This document shows positions 1 to 10,463 of a stretch of 64,000 nt of DNA, piece after piece; within the stretch, counting starts at the first letter, position 1, and the number at the start of each line of letters is the position of its first letter. The translations under genes were made by a program, and so were the position numbers. This DNA comes from Thermococcus sp. EP1. GTDB lineage: Archaea; Methanobacteriota_B; Thermococci; Thermococcales; Thermococcaceae. The stretch spans positions 62,001 to 126,000 of the forward strand of contig NZ_JXCG01000004.1 in NCBI RefSeq assembly GCF_001317345.1, given 5' to 3'. The notes below the pieces were generated by a model that was given only the letters and a program-made list of their open reading frames with translations, was not told the origin of the DNA and did no database searches.

Positions 1-304
1 TAACACTGATCTGAGTATCCTCTTACATGCAGGATCCTTCGCAATAGTTTACTCAATAATAGCAGTCACGGGGAAGATATTAGGCTGTGGTGTTGGAGCC
101 TTAGCAGCTAGATTTAGTCCAAAAGACGCCCTTAAAGTGGGTGTAGGAATGGTTCCCAGAATGGAGGTTGCTTTAATTATGGCCAATGTTGCACTAACAG
201 AGGGAGTATTTGACAAAGGTATCTTTTCAATCCCGGTTACAATGGTAATAATTACCACATTCGTTACACCACCCCTCCTAAAATGGGCCTTCTCGAGGGA
301 TTAG
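1..304 (+). CDS. Cation:proton antiporter, C-terminal part (partial)
   Basis: Only the last 100 codons are in the window; the gene starts upstream. The sequence ends with the stop TAG at 302-304. The reading frame begins at base 2 and shows hydrophobic segments and the GVGMVPRMEVALIM stretch, which matches GVGMIPRLGVELAM in the next gene. It is therefore the last transmembrane helices of a CPA2 (NapA/KefB-type) sodium or potassium/proton exchanger of the cell membrane. The next gene starts one base after the stop, so the two form a tandem duplicated pair read as one unit. The transported ion cannot be told from sequence. Confidence 0.85.
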   Translation, partial: NTDLSILLHAGSFAIVYSIIAVTGKILGCGVGALAARFSPKDALKVGVGMVPRMEVALIMANVALTEGVFDKGIFSIPVTMVIITTFVTPPLLKWAFSRD

Positions 305-305
305 T

Positions 306-1469
306 ATGGAGACAATACTTGTGATTGCCCTAATGCTTGCAGTGGCCAAACTTCTTGGGTGGGTATTTGAAAAAATCGGCCAACCCGTAGTCCTCGGACA
401 AATTTTAGGTGGATTACTCATAGGGATTTTTGCAGAAAGTAATGAGATAATTAGAGAGTTCTCTAACCTTGGAGTTCTCCTGCTATTATTCCTAGCAGGA
501 ATTGAAAGCGACCTTACCGAGTTTAAGCGAGTTGGAAAGCCGAGTGTCCTCGTCGCTGGAATAGGGGTAGCATTCGCCTTTATGCTTGGATTTTTAGTTG
601 CATATCCATTTGTAGAGTTCCACGAAGCTCTCCTTTATGGTGCAATAATGACCCCAACAAGTGTCAGTATAACCGTGAAAGTCCTAATGGAACTTAGGAA
701 ACTTAGAACTAGAGAAGGTACAACTATTTTGGCTGCTGCAGTTGTTGATGACGTATTAGGAATACTTGTCCTAACTGTAATAATATCTCTCCTCCGTGAG
801 GGGACTATCGATTATAAAACTATCCTCGAGATTATTATTGAGGTTAGTGGATTCCTAGCAGTTTTTCTGTATTTTGGCCCAGTTTTTGCAGAAAAGGCTT
901 TTAGAAGAATTTCCCGCATAGACTTGCCTGAATCTACGACTGCATTTGCAATAGTATTTCTAATAATTTTTGCTTACATGGCCGAACATCTAAACCTAGC
1001 CTCTATTCTAGGAGCGTATTTAGTAGGACTAACGATTGGGCAGACAAACTATCGGAAGCAAGTCGAAGATCATGTAAGCATTCTTGGTTACTCTCTGTTT
1101 ATCCCCCTTTTCTTTGTAGAAGTGGGAATGAGAATTGAACTCAGTTATATTTTACATGCTAGCCTTTTCGCGATTTTATACACTATTGCCGCAATAATGA
1201 GTAAAGTCGTTGGCTGTGGAGCTGGGGCATATCTAGCAGGTTTTGATTTCAGTGCCTCCCTAAGAATTGGAGTTGGAATGATCCCTAGACTTGGTGTTGA
1301 GCTTGCAATGCTTACAATAGCCCTAGCAAGTGGTGTCATTGGTACAGACGCCCTAACAATAGCTATATTCATGGTATTCGTGACTACGATTTTAACACCT
1401 CCCCTACTAAAATGGGTCTACTATTCAAAAGCCCCTTCTATCAAAACAGTTAAGACGTCAGAAAAATGA
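306..1469 (+). CDS. CPA2-family cation:proton antiporter
   Basis: A 387-residue polytopic membrane protein, the length expected for a bare CPA2 exchange domain without the cytosolic TrkA-N/RCK domain. It would exchange Na+ or K+ for protons across the membrane. Visible signs are 11-13 hydrophobic helices, the VVDDVLG motif near residue 147 (paired Asp in the ion-binding helix of NapA-type proteins) and the GVGMIPRLGVELAM helix near residue 320, whose Arg and Glu are typical of the family. The start ATG follows the preceding paralogue's stop by one base, with GAGGGA upstream. The tandem copies may be non-identical subunits or specialised paralogues; the sequence does not decide. Confidence 0.9.
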   Translation: METILVIALMLAVAKLLGWVFEKIGQPVVLGQILGGLLIGIFAESNEIIREFSNLGVLLLLFLAGIESDLTEFKRVGKPSVLVAGIGVAFAFMLGFLVAYPFVEFHEALLYGAIMTPTSVSITVKVLMELRKLRTREGTTILAAAVVDDVLGILVLTVIISLLREGTIDYKTILEIIIEVSGFLAVFLYFGPVFAEKAFRRISRIDLPESTTAFAIVFLIIFAYMAEHLNLASILGAYLVGLTIGQTNYRKQVEDHVSILGYSLFIPLFFVEVGMRIELSYILHASLFAILYTIAAIMSKVVGCGAGAYLAGFDFSASLRIGVGMIPRLGVELAMLTIALASGVIGTDALTIAIFMVFVTTILTPPLLKWVYYSKAPSIKTVKTSEK

Positions 1470-1517
1470 AATAAAACTCTTATTAACAGAGACTCTTCTT
1501 CAACTCTTTTGAAAGAA

Positions 1518-1532
1518 AATTATTTATATTTG
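1518..1532 (+). promoter_or_regulatory. Putative TATA promoter for the 89-residue orphan gene
   Basis: The A/T-rich run around 1518-1532 (ATTATTTATATTTG) has the archaeal TATA character and lies about 55 bases before the ATG at 1587. A T-rich tract at 1480-1512 after the antiporter stop may terminate the upstream unit. Seen in sequence only; the start of transcription is inferred. Confidence 0.4.
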
Positions 1533-1586
1533 AAGAAACCATAAAAATTGTGAATGTAATATGAAAAGATTTTAGGTGTGGTATAT

Positions 1587-1856
1587 ATGGTCTATGTAAT
1601 CGTCAGGGAGGAGATAGTCAATGGGAAACTCAAAAAACTCACTCTTCTAATCGGGGATAAAGAACAGTTGAATAATTTCATTTACGAAGAATTAAACAAA
1701 TTTTATAAAGAAGGAGGGAGTTTTTCAAAGAGAAAAGAAACTGAAGACAGACTTTATGAAGTTTGGGAGCTACGCAAGTCTACTGGAGAAATCATCGAAC
1801 TAAGATTCTATGTGTTTGGGAACGAAGATACAGATGTCATTGAAATGGTGAGCTAA
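1587..1856 (+). CDS. Hypothetical protein, 89 residues
   Basis: I do not recognise a named family. The protein is acidic and soluble, with alternating charged strands and helices (MVYVIVREEIVNGKLKK at the start, ELRFYVFGNEDTDVIEM at the end), suggesting a small alpha/beta fold, perhaps KEOPS/GYD-like in size but without diagnostic motifs. The ATG at 1587 is preferred over an in-frame GTG at 1578 because AGGTG at 1574-1578 sits eight bases before it. It lies alone between the antiporter pair and a tRNA gene on the other strand. Confidence 0.7.
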   Translation: MVYVIVREEIVNGKLKKLTLLIGDKEQLNNFIYEELNKFYKEGGSFSKRKETEDRLYEVWELRKSTGEIIELRFYVFGNEDTDVIEMVS

Positions 1857-1897
1857 TCCCTCCAACTTACCTATTTCTCCAGAATAGAAAAAGTCTA

Positions 1898-1975
1898 TGG
1901 TGCGGTGGCCGGGATTCGAACCCGGGTCACCGGCTTGGGAGGCCGGTGTCCTAGACCAGGCTAGACTACCACCGC
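1898..1975 (-). tRNA. tRNA-Gly (anticodon CCC)
   Basis: On the minus strand a full cloverleaf is visible: acceptor GCGGTGG pairing with CCACCGC, a D-arm, anticodon stem CCGGC/GCCGG with loop CTCCCAA (anticodon CCC, reading GGG), and T-arm with GGTTCGAATCC. The 3' CCA is encoded (1898-1900). No intron. Confidence 0.97.
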
Positions 1976-2010
1976 TCAACGAAGAATAATACAAAAAAGG
2001 TTTAAAAGCT

Positions 2011-2436
2011 TTACTTTAGGCGCTCCAAGATTATGGAAGGACAAACTTTTGTAACTCCGTCAATTTTTCCTATTTTATTTGACATTATATCTGCTAAATC
2101 TTCTCCATCTTTTGCCCATATTTCTGCCATGATCATGTGGTCCCCACTTGAGAGGTACAATTCCCTAACAAACTCAAATGCTTTCAGTTTTTCAGCAACT
2201 TCAAAAAGCTTTTCCGGTTTTGTATCAACGCCAGTAAGACTTATCAAATTATAACCGAGTTTTTGTGGATCCACTTTAATACTATACTGACGTATGACCC
2301 CCTTTTCTTCTAATGCCCGTACTCTCTTCCTGACTGCTGTTTCACTTATACCCAGGGTCTTTGCTATTTCTGTGAAAGGCATCCTTGCATCTTTTGTCAA
2401 CATTTCAATTATGACCTTATCTCGTTCGTCTAACAT
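2011..2436 (-). CDS. lrpA: Lrp/AsnC family transcriptional regulator LrpA
   Basis: 141 residues, the normal length for an Lrp. An N-terminal winged helix-turn-helix (about residues 1-60, with [23 protein letters not shown] as recognition unit) is followed by a RAM/ACT-like dimer and effector domain. The sequence is very close, from memory, to P. furiosus LrpA, including the [13 protein letters not shown] and [12 protein letters not shown] stretches. That protein represses its own promoter, so autoregulation is likely here too. The gene stands alone, convergent with nothing and followed by tRNA-Gly. Start ATG is preceded by GAGGTGGG. Confidence 0.9.
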   Translation of the reverse strand: MLDERDKVIIEMLTKDARMPFTEIAKTLGISETAVRKRVRALEEKGVIRQYSIKVDPQKLGYNLISLTGVDTKPEKLFEVAEKLKAFEFVRELYLSSGDHMIMAEIWAKDGEDLADIMSNKIGKIDGVTKVCPSIILERLK

Positions 2437-2461
2437 AAACCCACCTCACCGTTGTTTTATC

Positions 2462-2482
2462 AAACAGGTATATTAACTTTTT
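2462..2482 (-). promoter_or_regulatory. lrpA promoter, likely site of autoregulation
   Basis: Read on the minus strand, AGTTAATATACC is an archaeal TATA element about 35 bases before the lrpA ATG. LrpA of P. furiosus binds its own promoter around and after the TATA box (established for the family), so an operator here is an inference. Confidence 0.5.
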
Positions 2483-2487
2483 GAACC

Positions 2488-3747
2488 CTATATTTTGCTT
2501 TTCAAATTTAGTTTTGCAATAATTTCAACATGGGGAGTATGAGGGAACATATCAAGGGCCACTATTCGCTCAATGAGATAACTCCCTTTAAGCTTTTCCA
2601 AGTTTTCAGAGAAGGTTTTTGGGTTACATGAGACATAAACTAGTGTCTCAGGAAGATCCCTTAGCAGTTTCTTTATGAGCTTTGGATGAAGACCCGCTCT
2701 AGGGGGATCCACAATAACAGTATCATAAACTCTTAGATTCCTCACATCTTTGTCAACGCCTACCCTAAATTCAGCATTCACATTGTTTATTTTAACATTT
2801 CTATTGGCCATTTCTACGGCAAACGGATTCACTTCAATCCCTTCTACTTGAAAGCCCCTCTTTGCTAAATAAACTCCAAAGGTTCCGACTCCAGAGTAGA
2901 GATCAAGAACTCTCTCCCCCTCTACAAATTCACTGACCTTTTTTACAAGATTAACAGCTTGATATGAATTTGTTTGGAAAAATGAATTTGGATGGATAAA
3001 ATATGTAACATCATCAAGCTTCTCCCTAATAAACTCCTCTCCCCAAAAGTTTCTTGGTTCTCCATAGGACACATCACTTTTAGTATTGTTGACACTCCAA
3101 TAAAGAGAAGTCACAAAATCAAAGTATTCAAAAATTCTTTCAGGAAGCTCCCCTTCAGCGGTTACCAAGTTTATCATAAACTCTCCAGTGAATTTGCCCT
3201 CTCGTAATACAATATACCTTAGAAAGCCCGTATTTTTCTTCAGATCCCATCGTGCCAATTTATAGTCTTCAATGAGTTCTCTTAGGGATTTTAGAGCTTT
3301 TTTACTTTTACTCCCAAACACATCGCACTTCTCTATATCAACAACATTCCACCAAGTACCTCTTTTTCTAAACCCAATACCTCTGGTTGTTATTGCAATA
3401 TCAATCCTGTTCCTATATCCATATATCTTAGGAGATGGAATCACATCAACTTGAATCTGTAAAAGCTCGAATAATTTCTGTTCTTTAAACTCTATTTGCT
3501 CTTTATAAGGAAGATGTTGTAACAAACAACCTCCACAAATCCCAAAGTATTCACACTTCGGTTCAATCCTAGAAGAAGACATCTCAACTATCTCGTAATC
3601 ATGGGCTACAAGTTTTCTTTTTTCCCTATGCCACTTCCTGATATCAACTATATCCCCTGGAGCAGTGAAAGGCACTAGTATCTTCTTCTCTCCAACCTCA
3701 GTTTCCCCAAATCCCTCAGGACTTAGCTTTTTTATCTCCACTCGCAT
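2488..3747 (-). CDS. TrmA/RumA-type RNA (uracil-C5)-methyltransferase
   Basis: 419 residues. It would methylate C5 of a uridine in rRNA or tRNA using S-adenosylmethionine. Order of parts: an N-terminal TRAM-like domain (residues 1-55), an iron-sulphur cluster motif CEYFGICGGC near residues 64-73 (C-x5-C-x2-C, fourth Cys probably in DIEKCDVF), and the Rossmann methyltransferase domain with VLDLYSGVGTFG near 285, DPPRAG near 355 and the catalytic Cys in VSCNPKTF near 378. Thermococcales have paralogues for 23S rRNA and for tRNA U54, which I cannot separate by eye. There is no ribosome site before the ATG and a TATA-like TTTTTATAGG lies about 27 bases upstream, so the message is probably leaderless. 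Confidence 0.9.
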   Translation of the reverse strand: MRVEIKKLSPEGFGETEVGEKKILVPFTAPGDIVDIRKWHREKRKLVAHDYEIVEMSSSRIEPKCEYFGICGGCLLQHLPYKEQIEFKEQKLFELLQIQVDVIPSPKIYGYRNRIDIAITTRGIGFRKRGTWWNVVDIEKCDVFGSKSKKALKSLRELIEDYKLARWDLKKNTGFLRYIVLREGKFTGEFMINLVTAEGELPERIFEYFDFVTSLYWSVNNTKSDVSYGEPRNFWGEEFIREKLDDVTYFIHPNSFFQTNSYQAVNLVKKVSEFVEGERVLDLYSGVGTFGVYLAKRGFQVEGIEVNPFAVEMANRNVKINNVNAEFRVGVDKDVRNLRVYDTVIVDPPRAGLHPKLIKKLLRDLPETLVYVSCNPKTFSENLEKLKGSYLIERIVALDMFPHTPHVEIIAKLNLKSKI

Positions 3748-3888
3748 GTGTCAAAGTTTAAAATATTCCTATAAAAATGTGCCGTCTAAAAAAGAGAATA
3801 ATTTCCCCCCTAACTTGTCAAAATGTCAACACCATGGCAAGAAATCTTTATTAGAAACAAAAACAATATATTATTTGGTGTCTTCAGA

Positions 3889-4101
3889 ATGGTTGTCAAA
3901 AAAGACATTATTTACAAACTATTAGTGACAAAAAAGAAGGCGACTTCTTTACAAAAGTTGAGTGAAGAACTGGAGACCCCAATGCCATGGCTTCTCCATA
4001 CATTAAAAAGTCTGGAATCAGAGGGGCTTGTTGAAATATTCTATGGAAACGAAAAAGCTGCAATAATGATTAAAGCAAAAACTCTTGAAGATTATTTTTA
4101 G
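3889..4101 (+). CDS. Small winged-helix DNA-binding protein, 70 residues
   Basis: The whole protein is one winged helix-turn-helix: a helix KDIIYKLLVTKKKA, a second helix SLQKLSEELETPMP, the recognition helix WLLHTLKSLESEGLV, then a beta wing ending in TLEDYF. Such one-domain proteins are common archaeal transcription regulators; the target is unknown. The frame is open back to 3823, but GGTG at 3877-3880 with eight-base spacing favours the ATG at 3889, and the extension has no fold-like features. It converges on pyrE, whose stop lies 13 bases beyond. Confidence 0.75.
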   Translation: MVVKKDIIYKLLVTKKKATSLQKLSEELETPMPWLLHTLKSLESEGLVEIFYGNEKAAIMIKAKTLEDYF

Positions 4102-4114
4102 TCCCTTATTTACT

Positions 4115-4669
4115 TCACTTTTCTCTATATTTAAAGAGCTCCCCAACTGTTACCAAGGGAATTAACGTATAACCTTCTTTTTCCAGAGATTGCTTGGCAC
4201 CCTCCTCCCGATCAACAACCACAATGATAGCCACTATATTCGCACCCGCCCTCTCCAAAATCTTAGCTGCTCTAAGTACACTACCTCCCGTTGTTGTAAC
4301 ATCCTCTACAAGAAGGACTCTATCCCCTCTTTTTACCTCTCCTTCAACTTGTTTTCCCGTTCCATAATCCTTCTTCTTTTTACGTACTATTAAAAGAGGC
4401 TTATCAGCTATTAAAGCTAATGAAACTGCAATGGGGACTGCCCCAAGCTCTGGACCTGCTACTTTATCATACTCAAGACTAAAGCTCTCTGCTTTAGCTT
4501 TTATAAGAGAAGCAATTATCTTTAAGGCCTGAGGATTTGTTATAAGTTTTTTAATATTAATATAATAGTTGCTTTGTTTTCCTGAGCTAAGAACAAAGTT
4601 TCCAAATTCAATAGCACCCTCTTTGAAGATCAGCTCAATCAAACGGTCCTTTTCTTTTGACATTTCCAT
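4115..4669 (-). CDS. pyrE: Orotate phosphoribosyltransferase
   Basis: 184 residues. It joins orotate to PRPP to give OMP, the fifth step of UMP synthesis. The PRPP-binding signature [13 protein letters not shown] is near residue 120 and the catalytic-loop lysines [11 protein letters not shown] near 99. Candidate starts are GTG 4678, ATG 4669 and ATG 4663; the CCACC at 4675-4679 (GGTGG on this strand) rules out the GTG, and ATG 4669 has five-base spacing. pyrE is divergent from pyrB and shares its promoter region, so both arms of the pathway can respond together. Confidence 0.93.
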   Translation of the reverse strand: MEMSKEKDRLIELIFKEGAIEFGNFVLSSGKQSNYYINIKKLITNPQALKIIASLIKAKAESFSLEYDKVAGPELGAVPIAVSLALIADKPLLIVRKKKKDYGTGKQVEGEVKRGDRVLLVEDVTTTGGSVLRAAKILERAGANIVAIIVVVDREEGAKQSLEKEGYTLIPLVTVGELFKYREK

Positions 4670-4705
4670 GTAAACCACCCCTACATTTCCAAAAATATGT
4701 TAACA

Positions 4706-6117
<1,412 letters not shown>

Positions 6118-6126
6118 GGATTAAAC

Positions 6127-7392
6127 ATGATAATTAAAGGCGAGATACTATCTCACAGCTATCAAGGAAAAGGATACATTGTAATAAAAAATGGAATAAT
6201 CAAAAAAGTCCAGCAAGATAAGCCTAAAGAAAAAGGAGAATTTATAGATGCAGGAGACAAACTCGTGATCCCTGGCCTAATAGACATGCATGCTCATTTC
6301 AGAGAACCAGGTTATGAACATAGGGAGACTATAGAAAGTGGCTCAAAAGCTGCTGTCCATGGAGGAGTTACTACTGTGGCGATAATGCCAAACACAAGTC
6401 CTCCACTAGATAGTATTGAAACCATTGAATATGTAAAAAAACGAGCCCAACAAGTGGGACTTATCGATATTCTCCCAGTAGGAGCAATAACAAAAAAGAG
6501 ATATGGAAAAGATCTTGTAGATTTTGAAACCCTAGCTCCACACGTAGTTGCATTTAGCGATGATGGAACAACTCCTCAAAGTTTTAAAGTGTTTCTCAAG
6601 GCAGCACAGCTTGCAAGAGTCGTAGGAAAGCCAATTGCTGACCATGCAGAGATAACAGAATTATCCGGGGGAAGTATAAGGGAGGGTAAATTTTCAAAGG
6701 CTTACGGAATAAGTGGAATCCCAGATATTGCTGAATCAATAGCTGTTGCAAGGGATGTTGAGATTGCCCGTTATACTGGAGCTCACATCCACGTCCAACA
6801 CTTATCTACAAGTGCTTCTGTCAAAATTCTAAGAGACGCGAAGAAAAGAGGAGTGCCAGTAACAGCCGAGGTAACTCATCACCATCTACTTTTTACTGAT
6901 GAGGATTTAAGAGACCGATCTCCTTTTAAAAAAATTAATCCTCCACTTCCAAGAAAAGAAGATCAAGAAGAGCTTATAAAGGGCCTCTTAGATGGTACAA
7001 TCGATATAATAGTTACTGATCACGCACCTTATTCAAAAGAAGAAAAATCTACAAATATAGAAGAGGCTCCATTTGGAATAAGTGGTATCGAGACCCTCCT
7101 TTCTTCACTTTTCATTATAGCCGAGAAATACGAAATACCCTTTAAGGTTCTTTTGGAGAAAGTTACTTGGAAACCAGCTCAACTTTTTGACTTGGGTCTT
7201 AAAGGAGATATTATCCCCGGATATTCCGGAGATATTGTGATACTCGATCCAAGCAAAACATGGAGGGTTAATGAAGAGAATCTCTTTTCAAAAGGTAAAA
7301 ATACACCATTTTTAAACAAAACTCTTCCGGGAGTTATTGAATTAACGATTAAAAATGGCAAAATTGTGTACAGGAGGGATAGTATTGATTGA
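6127..7392 (+). CDS. pyrC: Dihydroorotase
   Basis: 421 residues, class I dihydroorotase that cyclises carbamoyl aspartate to dihydroorotate. Amidohydrolase-fold metal motifs are clear: DMHAHFREPGYEHRE near residues 53-67 (HxH plus substrate Arg), the HLSTSAS histidine near 225, and IVTDHAPY near 297 with the catalytic Asp. Nine bases separate it from pyrI, with TGAGGA before the ATG. Its last codons overlap the pyrK start. Confidence 0.96.
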   Translation: MIIKGEILSHSYQGKGYIVIKNGIIKKVQQDKPKEKGEFIDAGDKLVIPGLIDMHAHFREPGYEHRETIESGSKAAVHGGVTTVAIMPNTSPPLDSIETIEYVKKRAQQVGLIDILPVGAITKKRYGKDLVDFETLAPHVVAFSDDGTTPQSFKVFLKAAQLARVVGKPIADHAEITELSGGSIREGKFSKAYGISGIPDIAESIAVARDVEIARYTGAHIHVQHLSTSASVKILRDAKKRGVPVTAEVTHHHLLFTDEDLRDRSPFKKINPPLPRKEDQEELIKGLLDGTIDIIVTDHAPYSKEEKSTNIEEAPFGISGIETLLSSLFIIAEKYEIPFKVLLEKVTWKPAQLFDLGLKGDIIPGYSGDIVILDPSKTWRVNEENLFSKGKNTPFLNKTLPGVIELTIKNGKIVYRRDSID

Positions 7393-8092
7393 AGCTGAAC
7401 TTAAGAAAAAGAGAATAAGTGGCGACTATGGATTTTTTATTTTCAAGCTTCAGGAAGAGATAGAAAACCCAGATGCAGGGCAATTTGTAATGCTTAAGGC
7501 CCCAGACGAGCCAATTTTAGCAAAACCATTCTCCATATACTCATATAAGAATAGAGAACTCGTATTGTTTATAAAGCGCGTTGGGAGACTAACGGGGAGA
7601 ATATTCTCAAGTCCTATTGGAGAAATTTTCTATGTAAGAGGACCTCATGGAAATCCCTACGTTAGCTCAATAGATTTAACGAAACGATACATTCTAGTTG
7701 GAGGGGGAAGTGGGATTTCCCCATTAAACTTCTTTTCTGAACTCCATCCAGAGTTAACATATACAAAATTATATGGATTCAAAGAAGGACATATAAGAAA
7801 ACTCTTTAATGAAAATGAACAGAAACATCTCGTAATAGAGGAAGAAACCGGACATACCGTTGTAGATGTTCTTAACGAGCTAACTTCAGAAGAAGTTGGA
7901 ATAATAGCCTGTGGTCCTATTCCAATGCTAAAAAACTTGCCTAAAAATGCGTATGTATCTCTTGAAGCTGTAATGGGATGTGGGGTTGGAACGTGCAAAA
8001 GCTGTGCCGTGAAGACTATAGAGGGTGTGAAGCTCGTCTGCAAAGATGGCCCCTTATTCAAAAAGGAGGAGATAACATGGGAGTGGATTTAA
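7385..8092 (+). CDS. pyrK: Dihydroorotate dehydrogenase electron-transfer subunit
   Basis: 235 residues from the TTG at 7385. It carries FAD and a [2Fe-2S] cluster and passes electrons between PyrD and NAD+ in the class 1B enzyme. N-terminal FAD barrel with KPFSIYSY, an NAD(P)-binding half with ILVGGGSGISP near 108, and the cluster motif CGVGTCKSC near 197 with a fourth Cys in VCKDGPL. AGGAGGG at 7372-7378 sits six bases before TTG 7385; an ATG at 7355 is also in frame but lies before that site. It overlaps pyrC by 8 bases and pyrD by 16. Confidence 0.93.
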   Translation: MIEAELKKKRISGDYGFFIFKLQEEIENPDAGQFVMLKAPDEPILAKPFSIYSYKNRELVLFIKRVGRLTGRIFSSPIGEIFYVRGPHGNPYVSSIDLTKRYILVGGGSGISPLNFFSELHPELTYTKLYGFKEGHIRKLFNENEQKHLVIEEETGHTVVDVLNELTSEEVGIIACGPIPMLKNLPKNAYVSLEAVMGCGVGTCKSCAVKTIEGVKLVCKDGPLFKKEEITWEWI

Positions 8093-9006
8093 GCATTGAA
8101 GTATTCGGAATACAGTTTAAAAACCCAATAGTGCTGGCCTCTGGGCCTGCAGGGTTTGGTTTTGAGCTCCAACCGTACTTAGACTTCTCAAAAATTGGTG
8201 CAATAACCCTAAAAACAATTACAGTGAAAGCTAGAGAGGGAAACCCACCTCCACGACTCGTAGATGCGTATGGAGGGGTCATAAACTCCATAGGGCTCCA
8301 AAACCCAGGTATTAAAGGATTTATCACAGATATCGTGCCCGAGCTTAATAAGCTTAATACCATAAAGATCGGTAGTATAGCCGGCTTCAATCTTGAGGAG
8401 TGGCAACTTCTGGTAGAAGAGATGGACAAGATAAAAGAAATACCACTCATCGAACTTAATCTCTCCTGTCCTAATATCAAGGGAAAAAGACGTTGGGCAG
8501 AAGACGTGAAACTTACACAAGAAGTTGTGAAAACTGCTAGAGAGTTAACAAATAAGCCAATAATAGTCAAACTTGCTCCAGATGTCACAGATATAATAGA
8601 GATTGCAAAAGCAGCTGCAGAGGCAGGAGCGGATGGACTAACTATTGGAAATGGTATTCAAGGCATGAGAATAAATGTTGAAACTGGCTTACCAGTACTC
8701 AAACTCAAAACAGGAGGCCTAGGTGGGCCAGCTATAAAACCAATAACCCTTGCAAGAGTATTTAAAACGAGTGAGGTATTGGATATACCAATAATAGGTA
8801 TAGGCGGAATCATGAACTGGCAGGATGCTCTCGAATATGCTATGGCAGGAGCATCGCTTTTAGGAATAGGAACGGCTGTAATGGTGGATCCAAAGAGCCC
8901 TACAACAATCTTAAGTGGAATTGAAGCATTCCTCAAGCGGAAAAAGATAGAAAGATTTAGGGACATAATTGGAATAGCCCACAGAGGTGGATTCAGTGTT
9001 TCTTGA
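8077..9006 (+). CDS. pyrD: Dihydroorotate dehydrogenase, class 1B catalytic subunit
   Basis: 309 residues. FMN-dependent TIM barrel that oxidises dihydroorotate to orotate. The catalytic Cys is in NLSCPNIKG near residue 129, the FMN/orotate Lys in VKLAPDV near 163, and phosphate-binding glycines in IGIGGIMN and IGTAVMV near the end. A Cys catalytic base and the pyrK neighbour mark class 1B. AGGAGG at 8064-8069 selects the ATG at 8077, which lies inside the 3' end of pyrK. Confidence 0.96.
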   Translation: MGVDLSIEVFGIQFKNPIVLASGPAGFGFELQPYLDFSKIGAITLKTITVKAREGNPPPRLVDAYGGVINSIGLQNPGIKGFITDIVPELNKLNTIKIGSIAGFNLEEWQLLVEEMDKIKEIPLIELNLSCPNIKGKRRWAEDVKLTQEVVKTARELTNKPIIVKLAPDVTDIIEIAKAAAEAGADGLTIGNGIQGMRINVETGLPVLKLKTGGLGGPAIKPITLARVFKTSEVLDIPIIGIGGIMNWQDALEYAMAGASLLGIGTAVMVDPKSPTTILSGIEAFLKRKKIERFRDIIGIAHRGGFSVS

Positions 9007-9748
9007 GAAATACAGAAAAGCTAGAGATAAGAACAATTCCATCCTTGTAGTAGGTTTGGATAGTGACATAGACAGGATCCCCAAAAAATTCAGGAATATT
9101 ACAGAATTCAATGAGCATGTGATAAAAGAAACTGCAGATCTCGTATGTGCATACAAAATAAACATTGCCTTCTATGAAAAACTTGGTTGGAGAGGGTACA
9201 AAGCCTTAGAAGAAACAGTAGAGCTAATAAAACAAGATACAAAAGTTCCAATAATTCTGGACGCCAAACGGGGAGACATAGGAAATACTGCAAAAGCCTA
9301 TGCAGAGGCTTATTTCGACAAACTAAAAGTAGACTCTGTAACTGTAAACCCCTACATGGGACGAGATGCCATAATTCCATTTTTAGAAAAAGGACATGTG
9401 TTCATCCTTCTCTTAACTAGTAATGAGTCTGCACATGAGCTCGAAATATCTGTATATCCAAGAGTGCTTGAACTTTCAAAAGAGCTTGAACGCATCTACC
9501 CCAAAAAAGTGGGAATTGTTGTTGGAGCTACAAAAGAGGATTACATAAAAAAAGTTTCCCAAGAAAGTGAGACTCTTCCATGGTTAATTCCCGGAATTGG
9601 AACACAGGGAGGAAATCCAAAAATCCTTGAAGAACTAAAGGGGAGAGATATCTTAGTAAACGTGTCAAGAGCAATAATATTTGCAGAAAATGTTAGAAAC
9701 ACCGCAGAAAAATTCAGAGAGATTCTAAACAAATACTACTTAGGATAA
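8996..9748 (+). CDS. pyrF: Orotidine-5'-phosphate decarboxylase, type 2
   Basis: 250 residues. It decarboxylates OMP to UMP, the last step. The active-site signature is [10 protein letters not shown] near residue 87, with the upstream Lys in [10 protein letters not shown]; phosphate binding is by PGIGTQGG. This is the longer type 2 (TIGR02127-like) form seen in some bacteria. From memory, Pyrococcus and most Thermococcales carry the short type 1 enzyme of about 210 residues with DLKLADIPNT. The gene nonetheless ends the pyr operon normally: GTG 8996 with AGAGGTGG at 8983-8990 five bases upstream, overlapping the pyrD stop by 11 bases. Gene replacement by transfer is inferred. Confidence 0.93.
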   Translation: MFLEKYRKARDKNNSILVVGLDSDIDRIPKKFRNITEFNEHVIKETADLVCAYKINIAFYEKLGWRGYKALEETVELIKQDTKVPIILDAKRGDIGNTAKAYAEAYFDKLKVDSVTVNPYMGRDAIIPFLEKGHVFILLLTSNESAHELEISVYPRVLELSKELERIYPKKVGIVVGATKEDYIKKVSQESETLPWLIPGIGTQGGNPKILEELKGRDILVNVSRAIIFAENVRNTAEKFREILNKYYLG

Positions 9749-10452
9749 TAATCCTCCAAATATCCAAACTTTTTCAAAATATGCAGAATACCCTCTGCTC
9801 CCCCTTCTCCATAAGATTTATTTGTGACATAATCCGCTTTCTTTTTAAGACTCTCTGGAGCCTGAGCCACTGCAACTTTATACCCTACAACTCTGAAAGC
9901 ATCAAGATCATTTTCTCCATCACCAATATGTGCCACTTCTTTTGGAGTTATGCCCAAACTTTGACATGCTTTCTTTATCCCCTCTCCTTTGTTTACATGT
10001 GGCTGTTTTATATGAATAGCATATCCACTGTCCACAGCTATGAGATCCAAATTCAAGTCCTCTATAATGGCCCTAACGACTTCTACAGGTACCGTTCTCT
10101 TTATTACAAGACCTGCTCGTCTTTCTCCATATTTCATCGTATCACTCATTTCAGCATTAGGATAACGTTTTTTCAGTTCACTCCACAAAATCATTGAATC
10201 GCCCATGTCACCAAGAAAAATACGATTATTTTTCCTGTCCCCTATCACTCCCCCATCTTCAGCAATAAATGGGCCAGTAGTACCAATTAAGACGCTCGTA
10301 GCATAAGCAAAGCATGCACTATTCCCAGTGACAAGCATAACAGGTACTCCAAGAGTCTCTGCTAGTCTTATGGCTTCAACAGCTTTTTCATGTAATCTCC
10401 TATTTGGGTATGTTATCGTCCCATCTATATCTACCGAGATTGCCTTAATCAT
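9736..10452 (-). CDS. pgp: Phosphoglycolate phosphatase (archaeal HAD type)
   Basis: 238 residues. HAD superfamily phosphatase of the TA0175/COG0561 type, removing phosphate from 2-phosphoglycolate or a related small substrate. Motif I DIDGTIT at residues 8-14, motif II TGNS near 43, motif III Lys in the LKKKADY region, motif [12 protein letters not shown] near 177. A C2-type cap lies between motifs II and III. Its 3' end overlaps the 3' end of pyrF by 13 bases, convergent. Gene directly follows truD's end by 11 bases on the same strand order (truD lies upstream at higher coordinates divergent in function, but co-oriented). Confidence 0.88.
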   Translation of the reverse strand: MIKAISVDIDGTITYPNRRLHEKAVEAIRLAETLGVPVMLVTGNSACFAYATSVLIGTTGPFIAEDGGVIGDRKNNRIFLGDMGDSMILWSELKKRYPNAEMSDTMKYGERRAGLVIKRTVPVEVVRAIIEDLNLDLIAVDSGYAIHIKQPHVNKGEGIKKACQSLGITPKEVAHIGDGENDLDAFRVVGYKVAVAQAPESLKKKADYVTNKSYGEGGAEGILHILKKFGYLEDYYPK

Positions 10453-10463
10453 GATATCTCCTC

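Noticed and set aside
3823-3888. Upstream extension of the 70-residue winged-helix protein
   Set aside because: The extension has no conserved fold and the GGTG at 3877-3880 points to ATG 3889.
9187-9420. Plus-strand frame inside pyrF and other long frames within rpoB, rpoA1 and aglB
   Set aside because: They lie in other frames of strong conserved genes, have no ribosome sites and have arginine/serine/leucine-rich shadow composition.
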